Source of the DNA: Rugamonas rubra | GTDB lineage: Bacteria > Pseudomonadota > Gammaproteobacteria > Burkholderiales > Burkholderiaceae_D | NCBI RefSeq assembly: GCF_900114705.1 | Contig: NZ_FOTW01000012.1 | Coordinates: 62,001 to 126,000, forward strand | Length of the DNA stretch: 64,000 bases | Direction: 5' to 3' | Shown here: positions 18,986 to 26,566 of the stretch, piece by piece | Numbering within the stretch: the first letter of the stretch is position 1 | Layout of the letters: each line of letters begins with the position of its first letter | The notes under the pieces: model-generated | Database searches by the model: none | Seen by the model: only the letters and a program-made list of their open reading frames with translations | What the model was told of the DNA's origin: nothing | Translations under genes and position numbers: made by a program

Positions 18986-19326
18986 TCGCGGTTATTTTCG
19001 AAGTCTGGCCGCAGGCCGAGCACAAGCAGCAGTACCTGGATCTGGCGGCCGCGTTGCGGCCCTTGCTGGCGCAGGTCGACGGCTTCATCTCGATCGAGCG
19101 TTTCCAGAGTCTGAGCGAACCGGAGAAGCTGCTGTCGCTGTCCTTCTTCCGCGACGAGGCGGCGGTGGCGCGCTGGCGCCAGCTGGAGGCGCACGGCGCG
19201 GCGCAGGAGCAGGGCCGCGCCGTGGTGTTCCGCGACTATCGCCTGCGGGTGGCCGAGGTGGCGCGCGACTACGGCTTGCACGAGCGCGCCCAAGCGCCGC
19301 AGGACGGCCGCGCGCGCCACGCTTGA
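18982..19326 (+). CDS. Antibiotic biosynthesis monooxygenase (ABM) domain protein
   Basis: 114 aa; ATG at 18982 overlaps the P450 stop. The ferredoxin-like ABM pattern is clear: MIAVIFEVWPQAEHKQQYLDL, VDGFISIERFQSL, EKLLSLSFFRDEAAVARWRQLEAHGAAQ and YRLRVAEVARDY. ABM proteins include cofactor-free oxygenases, heme-degrading enzymes and EthD-like partners. Translational coupling suggests it acts on the same substrate as the P450, or processes its product. The catalytic residues cannot be assigned. Confidence 0.85.
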   Translation: MIAVIFEVWPQAEHKQQYLDLAAALRPLLAQVDGFISIERFQSLSEPEKLLSLSFFRDEAAVARWRQLEAHGAAQEQGRAVVFRDYRLRVAEVARDYGLHERAQAPQDGRARHA

Positions 19327-19350
19327 TGCCGGCGCGGCATTGGCCGGCGC

Positions 19351-19812
19351 CTACCTGGCCGGCGCCGCCAGGTCGACCTGCAGGCTGACCCGGTAGTCGG
19401 GCGGCGGCGCGCGCAGCGCAGCCGGTTCGGCCGGCTCGACGCCCATCAGGGTGACGCCGACGCCGTTCAGGCTCTGCGTCTTGGCGCCGCCGGGCATGTC
19501 CTCGGCCAGCACGAAGCTGCGCTCGCCGCCGGCGCCGCCCAGCGTCAGGCTGTAGCTGATGTAGCCGGCCCAGACGCAGACGGCGCCCTTGCGGCAGCGG
19601 CTGTCGTTGACACGGTCCAGCCGCAGCGTGGTGCCGGGCGCCACGGCGACGCTCTGGCCCGGGCCGAGCACGTAGACGGCGCTGGCGCGCGCGGCCGCCT
19701 GGGCGGCCGGTGCGCCGCCCTGGCTGGCGGCGTTGCCACAGGCGTACAGCGCGGCCAGGCCGGCCAGCAGCGCGGGCAGGGCGACCAGCTGACGCAGGAT
19801 GCTGCTGTTCAT
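19351..19812 (-). CDS. Putative lipoprotein
   Basis: 153 aa from ATG at 19812, chosen for the GGAAGCGC upstream and because the hydrophobic signal starts there. The signal peptide ends in a lipobox (ALYACGN, Cys25). The mature part is a compact beta domain with a Cys pair (SRCRKGAVCVWAG), where CVWAG resembles small secreted proteins in which a C-x-W loop closes by disulfide. The function is unknown. It is convergent with the ABM gene (24 bp apart). Confidence 0.65.
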   Translation of the reverse strand: MNSSILRQLVALPALLAGLAALYACGNAASQGGAPAAQAAARASAVYVLGPGQSVAVAPGTTLRLDRVNDSRCRKGAVCVWAGYISYSLTLGGAGGERSFVLAEDMPGGAKTQSLNGVGVTLMGVEPAEPAALRAPPPDYRVSLQVDLAAPAR

Positions 19813-19950
19813 GCGCTTCCTTTCGTAGGGGGAGGGGTGGATTGCGCATCCAGCATAGCAAATTTGCAATTCTCGCGGCGCACAAACAATCCCGATGGGG
19901 CGGCCGAACTTGCGTAGAATGTCTGCTTTGAATTAACCAGGACAACGACA

Positions 19951-20217
19951 ATGAAAAAAACCGGCATGGCGAAGAGTGACGCCAAAAAACTGATGGGCAA
20001 GATGGCTGCCCCGGGAGCGACCGGTTTCGGCAAGGTGGCCGAGGTGGTCGACAAGCGCGAACAGCGCAAACGCGACCAGGCGCTGGGTCTGGTGCCCTTC
20101 GCCGTCAAACTCAACGACGCCCTGGTGGCGCAGTTGCACGCGCGCGCCAAGGACAGCGACACCGAGCTGAACCAACTGGTCGGCGAGCTGCTGGCCAAGG
20201 GCCTGGCCGCCGCCTGA
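19951..20217 (+). CDS. Small conserved-looking hypothetical protein
   Basis: 88 aa, MKKTGMAKSD start. It is Lys/Arg-rich at the N-terminus and helical and amphipathic at the C-terminus (LNDALVAQLHARAKDSDTELNQLVGELLAKGL). That end resembles the helix-helix part of ribbon-helix-helix proteins: FAVKLNDALVAQLHARA could be the strand plus first helix. DNA binding is possible but unproven. A minus-10-like TAGAAT lies at 19915-19920. Codon use matches the neighbourhood, which supports a real gene. Confidence 0.6.
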   Translation: MKKTGMAKSDAKKLMGKMAAPGATGFGKVAEVVDKREQRKRDQALGLVPFAVKLNDALVAQLHARAKDSDTELNQLVGELLAKGLAAA

Positions 20218-20278
20218 TAGCCATGCCGGCGGCATGTCGCGCCGGCTTGCGCGGCGGCGCTGGTGTGGCAACGCTACA

Positions 20279-20968
20279 CTAAGGCGCCGCCGCCGCGTCG
20301 TCCAACTGGGCGGCGAACAATATCTTGATCTCCTCCAGCTGCTCGTCGATCGAATAGGGCAGCGCCTTGGCCAGCAGGTCGAGCAGCACCAGCGCGTTGA
20401 TCGCGCCGTCCTTCTGCGCCGCCGCGCGTATCCGTTCCGCCATCGCCATGTTCACGCTTTGCATCGCCTGGCCGTTCCGTTTGAGTCCGGCCAGCGCCCA
20501 GTCCGCTGTCAAGCCGGCCTGCTGCCGCAGGTATTGCGCCAGCAGATAGCTCGACACCACCCGGTACAGATTCTCCTCCGCCGTCGCGAAGGGCAGGTGG
20601 AAGTGCGCCATCGGCTTGAGGAAGGCGACATGCGGACAGTCGCTGCCGGCCGCCAGCAGTCCCATCAACGCGCCGGCCGCGCGCTGCACCGTGGTGCGCT
20701 TGGCGACGCTGCGCTCGGCCGTTTCGACGCGCACCTCGACCTCCTCATAGGACGCCAGCGCGCCGACGGTCTGCACCAGCTCGACCAGCTCGACCGCCAT
20801 CGGACAGTGCGGTGTGCTCGCCGGCGTCAGCGGACAGTTCGGGCATTGGTGGAAGTCGAGCCGGGTCCAGTCCGGCAGCGCCGCGGCGTCGGCCGCCGGG
20901 CGCCCGGTGTTGCCGAGCGCGGCGCTGCGGCCGTCGGCAAAATTGAAGTGGTAGGTCACGTTTTGCAT
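20279..20968 (-). CDS. Conserved protein with CPNCPL cysteine motif (possibly DUF6901)
   Basis: 229 aa from ATG at 20968 (MQNVTYHFNF). The N-terminal ~45 residues look like a small beta unit, then DFHQCPNCPLTPASTPHCPMA supplies three closely spaced Cys and a His. The rest is helical (LVELVQTVGALASYEEVEV, CPHVAFLKPMAHFHLPFA, VVSSYLLAQYLRQQAG). The Cys/His cluster may bind a metal. I believe this is the family named DUF6901, from memory and unchecked. The function is unknown. The frame continues upstream over rpoH only as a shadow. It lies downstream of the rpoH terminator on the same strand. Confidence 0.7.
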   Translation of the reverse strand: MQNVTYHFNFADGRSAALGNTGRPAADAAALPDWTRLDFHQCPNCPLTPASTPHCPMAVELVELVQTVGALASYEEVEVRVETAERSVAKRTTVQRAAGALMGLLAAGSDCPHVAFLKPMAHFHLPFATAEENLYRVVSSYLLAQYLRQQAGLTADWALAGLKRNGQAMQSVNMAMAERIRAAAQKDGAINALVLLDLLAKALPYSIDEQLEEIKILFAAQLDDAAAAP

Positions 20969-21068
20969 GGCGCGTATCCGACTGACGGTTCTTTCCGATG
21001 GTACGCTTCCGGGCGGAAATAACAAGTGCCGCCGGCGCCGCCTGGCCAGGACAGGGGACCTCAAAAAA

Positions 21069-21092
21069 GGGTCAGACCCAAGGGTCTGACCC
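21069..21092. repeat. GGGTC/GACCC palindromic repeat, copy 1
   Basis: GGGTCAGACCC (21069-21079), AA, GGGTCTGACCC (21082-21092) form a 24-bp inverted repeat in the gap between the DUF6901-like gene and rpoH. The same core recurs at 40367-40396 with the two halves in the opposite arrangement. It looks like a member of a dispersed extragenic repeat family. Confidence 0.7.
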
Positions 21093-21141
21093 TGGCACGT
21101 TGACCGTGGCACGCTGCACCGGGCCTGCCCGCCGCGCGGAA

Positions 21142-21176
21142 CAAAAAAATGCCGCCCGGCGCGAGCGGGGCGGCAT
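21142..21176 (-). terminator. Intrinsic terminator of rpoH
   Basis: Read on the minus strand, ATGCCGCCC (21176-21168) pairs with GGGCGGCAT (21157-21149) and is followed by a run of seven T (complement of 21143-21149). It lies 20 bp after the rpoH stop. Confidence 0.9.
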
Positions 21177-21195
21177 ATGACGGAACGGCGGTCGC

Positions 21196-22095
21196 TTAGA
21201 TGTAGGCGGCCAGCGCGCCCTTCATTTTCTTCAGCGCGGCCGATTCGATCTGGCGGATGCGCTCGGCCGACACGCCGAACTCGGCGGCCAGCGTGTGCAG
21301 GGTGGCGCCGGAGCCGTCGTCGTTGGCCAGCCAGCGGGCCTCGACGATGCGGCGCGAGCGCGGATCGAGCTTGCCCAGCGCCGTCTCCAGTCCCTCGGAC
21401 TGCAGACGGGTGACCTGCTCGGCCTCCAACACCTTGGTCGGCTCGTTCTGGTCCGACGACAGGTAGGCGATCGGGGCGAACTTGTCGTCGTCGTCGTCGG
21501 TCGACGATTCGAGGGCGATGTCGCGGCCGCTCAGACGGGTTTCCATCTCGATCACTTCCTCGCGCTTGACGTCGAGCAGCTTGGCCAGCGCGTCGATCTG
21601 CGGCGGCGTCATCGCGTCCAGGCCGGTCTTGTGGCTGCGCAGGTTGAAGAACAGCTTGCGCTGGGCCTTGGTGGTGGCCACCTTGACCAGACGCCAGTTC
21701 TTCAAGATGTACTCGTGCATCTCGGCCTTGATCCAATGCATCGCGTAGGACACCAGGCGCACGCCCTGGTCCGGGTCGAAGCGCTTGACCGCCTTCATCA
21801 GGCCGATGTTGCCTTCCTGGATCAGGTCGGCGTGCGGCAGGCCGTAGCCCAGGTAGCCACGGGCGATCGACACCACCAGGCGCAGGTGCGACAGCACCAG
21901 TTCTTGCGCGGCGGCCAGGTCGTTCTTTTCCTGCAGGCGGCGGGCCAGCGAGATTTCTTCGTCGTGCGAGAGCATCGGCAGGCGGTTGACGGCCGAAATA
22001 TAGGCGTCCAGGTTGCCCAGGTTGCCGGTGAAGCCGAGTCCCAGGGCGCGGTTGGTTGCTGGAACCAAGGCGGTCGGTGCGGACATCATAGTCAT
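21196..22095 (-). CDS. rpoH: RNA polymerase heat-shock sigma factor sigma-32
   Basis: 299 aa from ATG at 22095, chosen for GAGGAAAG just upstream. Region 2 is intact (DLIQEGNIGLMKAVKRFDPDQGVRLVSYAMHWIKAEMHEYI), followed directly by the RpoH box QRKLFFNLR that distinguishes sigma-32. Region 4 ends FGVSAERIRQIESAALKKMK. A run of five Asp (STDDDDDKF) lies between. It directs transcription of heat-shock genes. The order ftsY-ftsE-ftsX-rpoH is the ancestral proteobacterial one. Its own promoter overlaps a CIRCE operator, so HrcA control is expected, and an intrinsic terminator ends the unit. Confidence 0.97.
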   Translation of the reverse strand: MTMMSAPTALVPATNRALGLGFTGNLGNLDAYISAVNRLPMLSHDEEISLARRLQEKNDLAAAQELVLSHLRLVVSIARGYLGYGLPHADLIQEGNIGLMKAVKRFDPDQGVRLVSYAMHWIKAEMHEYILKNWRLVKVATTKAQRKLFFNLRSHKTGLDAMTPPQIDALAKLLDVKREEVIEMETRLSGRDIALESSTDDDDDKFAPIAYLSSDQNEPTKVLEAEQVTRLQSEGLETALGKLDPRSRRIVEARWLANDDGSGATLHTLAAEFGVSAERIRQIESAALKKMKGALAAYI

Positions 22096-22586
22096 ATTCT
22101 TTCCTCGCTCGATAATGTTTCTTAGTCTCAATGTGCCACGCGGCATGCGGGTGGACACGGACTGTTACGGTTTGTTACCTGGAGCATCTTGCAGGCGACA
22201 CAGGTGTTTCCGGCCTTACATCCGGCCCCGGTCGGGCACCGCATGTGTTGCTTTAAAAGAATGTCCTGTGGCGCAATTTTCCATATATTAGCACTCTCCT
22301 GTGTTGAGTGCCAATCGCCTCAAATAATCGGCTTGATAGTAAAAATACTATGGGGACGGAATAGTCTATGGTCTTTACCGAAGGAGCGTGTCTGCCGAGC
22401 ATATGCCGTTCTTTCGCACAAATCCTTGAGCTAGATCAAGACAGGCATAGCTTGTGCTTCGCAGCTTAGGAGCGCCTTAAGATCGCTTAACTTTATCGTG
22501 GCGGCAGAGCACCGTCTGTGCGCGGACGCGCACAGGGAGGGGAGCGGCGGAGCACGGGGCGCTCCGCCGTCAGGTTCAACGCGGGC
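22096..22586. other. rpoH upstream region, 491 bp without a gene
   Basis: Apart from the CIRCE/promoter element, the region gives a predicted leader of ~180 nt for rpoH. AT content is clearly higher between 22230 and 22420 than in the genes. At 22546-22568 GGCGGAGC and GCTCCGCC form a perfect 8-bp hairpin, 19 bp past the ftsX stop, but no T-run follows on the minus strand, so it is at best a weak terminator. Short open frames here look random. The long leader could hold the thermosensing structure known for rpoH mRNAs; I cannot confirm a fold. Confidence 0.5.
22285..22314 (-). promoter_or_regulatory. CIRCE operator (HrcA site) superimposed on the rpoH promoter
   Basis: TTAGCACTC (22288-22296), nine bases, GAGTGCCAA (22306-22314) matches the CIRCE consensus TTAGCACTC-N9-GAGTGCTAA with one mismatch. 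On the minus strand TTGGCA (22314-22309) and TAATAT (22290-22285) are 18 bp apart and form a good sigma-70 promoter lying entirely inside the operator. Bound HrcA would block it. rpoH is the only gene this promoter faces. Confidence 0.88.
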
Positions 22587-23507
22587 TCAGTTCAGCCGCG
22601 CCAGGTGGCGCTGCACCGACAGCACGGCGCCGACCAGGCCCAGGCCGGCCGACAGGGCCAGCAGGCCGGCCATCGGCAGCGGCGCCAGCGGCACCAGCTG
22701 GAACTCGGAGGCGTACAGGCGGGCGAACTCGGCGATGGCCGTGTTGAGCGGGCGCAGCGCCAGCGCCACCGCGCCCAGCGCCACGGCGCCGGCGCACAGG
22801 CCGAGCAGGGCGCCGGTGTAATAGAAGGGGCGGTGGATGAAGGTGTCGGTGGCGCCGATCAGCTTGGAGACGGAGATCTCCTCGCGCTGCGTCAGCACCT
22901 GCAGGCGGATGGTGTTGAACACCACCGCCACCACCACCATGCCCAGCGTGGCGGCCAGCAGCAGCAGGGCCAGGCGCAGCACGCCGAGCAGGGCGGCCAG
23001 GCGCTTGACCCAGGCCGAGTCGACCTGCACCGTGTCGACGCCGGGCAGGGCGCGCATCTGTTCGGCCAGCGCCTCGACGTCGCCGCCGGCCTGGGCGTTG
23101 CGGAAGGCGTCGAGTTTCAGCACGTAGCTGTCGGGCAGCGGGTTCTCGCCCAGGGTGGCCAGCACGTCGGACAGGCCGCTCTTGGTCTTCAGGCTGTCGA
23201 GCGCCTTCTCGCGCGGCGTGAAGACGATTTTGGCCTGTTGGTCCTTGACGATCTGGCGCAGCGAGACGGCCAGCGCCTCGGCCTGCTCGCGCGGCGCGTC
23301 CTGTTGCATGAACAGGCTGATCTCGGGATCGACCGACATCTGCTCGGACATCGGCCGCACATTGTCGAGCAGGGTCACGCCGGCGAAGGGCAGGGCCAGC
23401 GCGATGGCGACGACGACGATGTTGAAGAGGAAGCTGCCGGGGGCGCGGCGCACATGCACCAGCGCCGAGGCCAGCGCGAAGCCGTGTTGGCGCAACCAGT
23501 TGTTCAT
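22587..23507 (-). CDS. ftsX: Cell-division ABC transporter-like membrane protein FtsX
   Basis: 306 aa. A cytoplasmic N-terminus, a first membrane helix near residues 25-45, a periplasmic domain (~50-165, with PLPDSYVLKLDAF) and three more helices with the FtsX/MacB-type C-terminal permease fold (VVAVVFNTIRLQVLTQREEISVSKLIGAT). FtsX couples FtsE ATP turnover to amidase activation during septal peptidoglycan splitting. It overlaps ftsE by 4 bp and precedes rpoH, as in E. coli. Confidence 0.95.
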   Translation of the reverse strand: MNNWLRQHGFALASALVHVRRAPGSFLFNIVVVAIALALPFAGVTLLDNVRPMSEQMSVDPEISLFMQQDAPREQAEALAVSLRQIVKDQQAKIVFTPREKALDSLKTKSGLSDVLATLGENPLPDSYVLKLDAFRNAQAGGDVEALAEQMRALPGVDTVQVDSAWVKRLAALLGVLRLALLLLAATLGMVVVAVVFNTIRLQVLTQREEISVSKLIGATDTFIHRPFYYTGALLGLCAGAVALGAVALALRPLNTAIAEFARLYASEFQLVPLAPLPMAGLLALSAGLGLVGAVLSVQRHLARLN

Positions 23508-24166
23508 GCCGTCGCTCCTACGACCAGCTGGCCGTGGTTCAAATGGATCACCCGCGCGGCGGCGTCGAGCATCTGCTCGTCGTGGCTGGAGATCAGGCAG
23601 GTCACGCCGACCGAGTGGAAGGCCTTGAGGGCGTCGAGCACCTGGTTGGCGCTGGCGCGGTCGAGGTTGGCGGTGGGCTCGTCGGCCAGGATGATCTGCG
23701 GCCGGTTGACGATGGCGCGGGCGATGGCGACGCGCTGCTGCTCGCCGCCGGACAGGGCCAGCGGGGCCGCCTGGGCGCGCTCGAGCAGGCCGACCTTGTC
23801 GAGGGCGGCGCGGGCGCGCTGCTCGGCCTGGGCGCGCGGGGCGCCGGTGACCAGCAGCGGCAGCATGACGTTGGCCAAAATGCTGCGGTCGGTCAGCAGG
23901 CGTTGCTGCTGGAAGATCAGGCCGAGGTTGCGGCGCAGGAAGGGCAGGCCGGCGCGCTTGATCAGGCCGATGTCCTGGCCGTTGACGATGACCTTGCCTG
24001 CGCTGGGCCGTTCCATCGCCGCGATCATCTTCAGCAGGGTCGACTTGCCGGCGCCGGACGGCCCGGCCAGGAACACCAGCTCGCCCTTGGCCACCGTCAG
24101 GGAGACGTCGCGCAGGGCCATCGCGTCGGGGGAATAGGCTTTCGAGACGTTCTGGAACTCGATCAT
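23504..24166 (-). CDS. ftsE: Cell-division ATP-binding protein FtsE
   Basis: 220 aa, full length. Walker A GPSGAGKST, Q-loop, signature LSGGEQQRVAIARAI, Walker B IILADEPT and H-loop SSHDEQ are all intact, with LRRNLGLIFQQQRLL typical of FtsE. It works with the overlapping ftsX product at the division site. It starts 7 bp after the ftsY stop, so ftsY-ftsE-ftsX is one unit. Confidence 0.96.
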   Translation of the reverse strand: MIEFQNVSKAYSPDAMALRDVSLTVAKGELVFLAGPSGAGKSTLLKMIAAMERPSAGKVIVNGQDIGLIKRAGLPFLRRNLGLIFQQQRLLTDRSILANVMLPLLVTGAPRAQAEQRARAALDKVGLLERAQAAPLALSGGEQQRVAIARAIVNRPQIILADEPTANLDRASANQVLDALKAFHSVGVTCLISSHDEQMLDAAARVIHLNHGQLVVGATA

Positions 24167-24173
24167 CGGGCGC

Positions 24174-25199
24174 TTATCCGAGCAGGGCGTCGACGAAGTC
24201 GACCGCGTTGAACGGTTGCAGGTCCTCGATCTTCTCGCCGATGCCGATGAAGTAGACCGGCACCGGGCGGACGCGGGCGATGGCGGCCAGCACGCCGCCC
24301 TTGGCGGTGCCGTCGAGCTTGGTGATGACCAGGCCGGTCAGTTGCAGCGCGTCGTCGAAGGCCTTGACCTGGGTCAGCGCGTTCTGTCCGGTGTTGCCGT
24401 CGATCACCAGCAGCGTCTCGTGCGGCGCGCCCTCGAGGCCCTTGCCGATGACCCGCTTGACCTTTTTCAGCTCCTCCATCAGGTGCAACTGGGTCGGCAG
24501 GCGGCCGGCCGTGTCGATCATCACGACGTTGATGCCGCGCGCCTTGGCCGACTGCACCGCGTCGAAGGAGACGGCGGCCGGGTCGCCCGACTCCTGCGAG
24601 ATGACGGTGACGTTGTTGCGCTGGCCCCAGACCATCAGCTGCTCGCGGGCGGCGGCGCGGAAGGTGTCGCCGGCGGCCAGCAGCACCGACTGGCCGTTGG
24701 CCTGCATGTGCTTGGCCAGCTTGCCGATGGTGGTGGTCTTGCCGGCGCCGTTGACGCCGGAGATCATCATCACCATCGGCTGGTGGCGGCCCAGCTCGAA
24801 CGGCCGTTGCAGCGGCGTCAGCAGCTCGATCAGCAGCGTCTTCAGGGCCGCCTTGACGGCGGCGGCGTCGAGCAGCTTGTCCTCCTTGACCCGCTTCTTG
24901 AGCGCGTCGAGCAGGTACTGGGTGGCGTCGATGCCGGCGTCGGACATCAGCAGCGCCGCCTCCAGCTCCTCGTACAGGTCGTCGTCGATCTTGGCGCCGA
25001 CGAACAGCACCGACAGGTTGGCCGAGGTCTTCGACAGGCCGGCCTTGAGGCGGCTGATCCAGGATTGCTTGGCGGCCGGCTCCTCGATGGCCAGCGGCGC
25101 GGCGGCGGCGTCGCGCGGGGCGGGCTGCTCCGCTGGGGTGGCGGGCGCGGCGGGCGCGGCGTCCGGAGTGGCGGTTTTTTTCTTGAAGAAACTGAACAT
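24174..25199 (-). CDS. ftsY: Signal recognition particle receptor FtsY
   Basis: 341 aa from ATG at 25199 (MFSFFKKK). The A domain is short and Ala/Pro-rich (~45 residues) rather than the long acidic one of enterics. The NG domain follows with GVNGAGKTTTIGKLA (G1), DTFRAAAREQL, DTAGRLPTQ and TKLDGTAKGG. FtsY docks ribosome-SRP complexes at the inner membrane. It heads the ftsY-ftsE-ftsX unit. The 135-bp gap to the LitR-type gene (25200-25334) should hold the promoter. Confidence 0.96.
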   Translation of the reverse strand: MFSFFKKKTATPDAAPAAPATPAEQPAPRDAAAAPLAIEEPAAKQSWISRLKAGLSKTSANLSVLFVGAKIDDDLYEELEAALLMSDAGIDATQYLLDALKKRVKEDKLLDAAAVKAALKTLLIELLTPLQRPFELGRHQPMVMMISGVNGAGKTTTIGKLAKHMQANGQSVLLAAGDTFRAAAREQLMVWGQRNNVTVISQESGDPAAVSFDAVQSAKARGINVVMIDTAGRLPTQLHLMEELKKVKRVIGKGLEGAPHETLLVIDGNTGQNALTQVKAFDDALQLTGLVITKLDGTAKGGVLAAIARVRPVPVYFIGIGEKIEDLQPFNAVDFVDALLG

Positions 25200-25334
25200 G
25201 GATGTGTGGTTTGGGGGCGCTTCAAGCTGATGTCCGGCAGCGCCGGACACGGGGAAATGGCGGTATTTTACCAGAGCGCGGCGGCGCTACCGGAATGACA
25301 ACTTTGGCCGGCGCCGGGCGCCGCCCGCCCGCGT

Positions 25335-26288
25335 TCAGCCCGGCTGCCCGTCGCGGCCCGGCCGGCGCAGGCGCCAGCCGGCCACGGCGGCGGCGATGTC
25401 GGCCAGGCCGAACACGCGCACGAAGGGCGGCTGGCGCCGTTGCAGCGCGGCGCAGGCGCCGCCGGCCCACAGCTCGGCGCGGCCGTCGAGGCGGGCGTGC
25501 AGCTCGGCCAGGCCGTCGAGCGCCTGGCGCGGATTCATTGCCGCCGAGAACGACAGCGCGACGATGTCGATGCGCTGGGCGCGCACCGCCTCGACGATGT
25601 CGAGCAGCGGCGTCTGCACCCCCAGCGAGATGCAGTAGGCGCCCTCGACGACGAACATGGCCTCGGCCATCAGCAGGCCCAGGCCGTGGCGCTCCTGCGG
25701 CAGGGTGGTGAGCAGGATGCGCGGCGCGCCGGGCGCGTTGGCGTTGGGTTGCGGCACGGAGAAGATCGCGCCGCGCATCACCACCTTGAGCGACTCGGTA
25801 TACAGGTGCTCCTCGAACACGGCCAGCTGGCCGCAGGCCCAGGCCTCGCCGATCAGCGCCGTCAGCGGCGCCACCAGGTCGGTGACGAAGCTGGTCAGCC
25901 CCATCACCAGCAGCGCCTGCGACAGCTTGCGCCGCAGCGCCTCGATCTGGTGGCTTTTGCACAGCGCCAGGCAGGCCTGCAGCTCGGGGTGGGGGGCGGC
26001 CTGGCCGGGCTTGCCGCCGGCGGCGCGCTCGGCCATGGTCTGCAGCTCGGCGGCGCTGAACTGGATCACCTTGCCGGGACGGAAGCCCAGGTCGATCAGG
26101 CGCTTGACCAGGCGCAGCTTGTGCACCTGCTCGACCGGATAGATCCGCTCGCCGTTGGGGTCGCGCAGCGGCTGCGGGAAGTCGTAGCGGCGCTCCCAGA
26201 CGCGCAGGGTCTCCTTGGCCACGCCGGTGTCGCGCTCGACATCGCTGATGGTGCTGGCTACCGGCATGCTGAGGAGATTGGTTTTCAT
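25335..26288 (-). CDS. litR: LitR/CarH-type MerR regulator with B12-binding domain (light sensor)
   Basis: 317 aa. The MerR helix-turn-helix is at residues 12-80 (ISDVERDTGVAKETLRVWERRY, FPQPLRDPNGERIY). The middle helical bundle has W150-x9-E160-H161, which matches the adenosylcobalamin-capping W-x9-EH motif of CarH. The Rossmann part has E199-R-H201-G-L-G204, the ExHxxG version of the cobalt-ligand motif, then VVEGAYCISLGVQTP. Family members bind adenosylcobalamin in the dark, repress light-inducible genes and are released by light. It is divergent from the eight-gene operon it most likely controls and probably represses itself. The symbol is by family resemblance, not by orthology test. 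Confidence 0.82.
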   Translation of the reverse strand: MKTNLLSMPVASTISDVERDTGVAKETLRVWERRYDFPQPLRDPNGERIYPVEQVHKLRLVKRLIDLGFRPGKVIQFSAAELQTMAERAAGGKPGQAAPHPELQACLALCKSHQIEALRRKLSQALLVMGLTSFVTDLVAPLTALIGEAWACGQLAVFEEHLYTESLKVVMRGAIFSVPQPNANAPGAPRILLTTLPQERHGLGLLMAEAMFVVEGAYCISLGVQTPLLDIVEAVRAQRIDIVALSFSAAMNPRQALDGLAELHARLDGRAELWAGGACAALQRRQPPFVRVFGLADIAAAVAGWRLRRPGRDGQPG

Positions 26289-26466
26289 GGGGCTGGGGCG
26301 GCTGCGGCCTGGACGGCGGACGCGCGACTTGGCACATTGTTTGGGTGCATGGGAGGTCGGGGAAACCGGGATTTCGCCGACGCGAACTGCATTCTACATT
26401 CGTTTGCCGCGGCGCAGCGGGACGCCGCGGCGGGCCTGTCCCGCGATTGCCCGCCGGTAGCGGAAA

Positions 26467-26543
26467 TTGTCCACGACACGCTGTTGACATCCGGAACCAA
26501 TTAACTGATTATCGGTATTGTATCCGTTTTGTCCAGGACAAAA
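26467..26543. promoter_or_regulatory. Divergent promoter region with paired operator-like repeats
   Basis: On the plus strand TTGACA (26484-26489), 17 bp, GATTAT (26507-26512) is a plausible promoter for the operon starting at 26567. A perfect palindrome TTTTGTCC-A-GGACAAAA (26527-26543) lies just downstream of the predicted start site. A near copy TTGTCCACGACA (26467-26478, one mismatch to TTGTCCAGGACA at 26529-26540) lies just upstream of the -35. The spacing is 62 bp, about six helical turns. This layout suits a looping or co-operative repressor such as the LitR-type protein. Confidence 0.6.
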
Positions 26544-26566
26544 AACCTAACCGCCGGTGGAAAATA

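Noticed and set aside
22546..22568. Intrinsic terminator of ftsX
   Set aside because: The stem is perfect, but no T-run follows on the minus strand, so I list it only as a hairpin within the rpoH upstream region.
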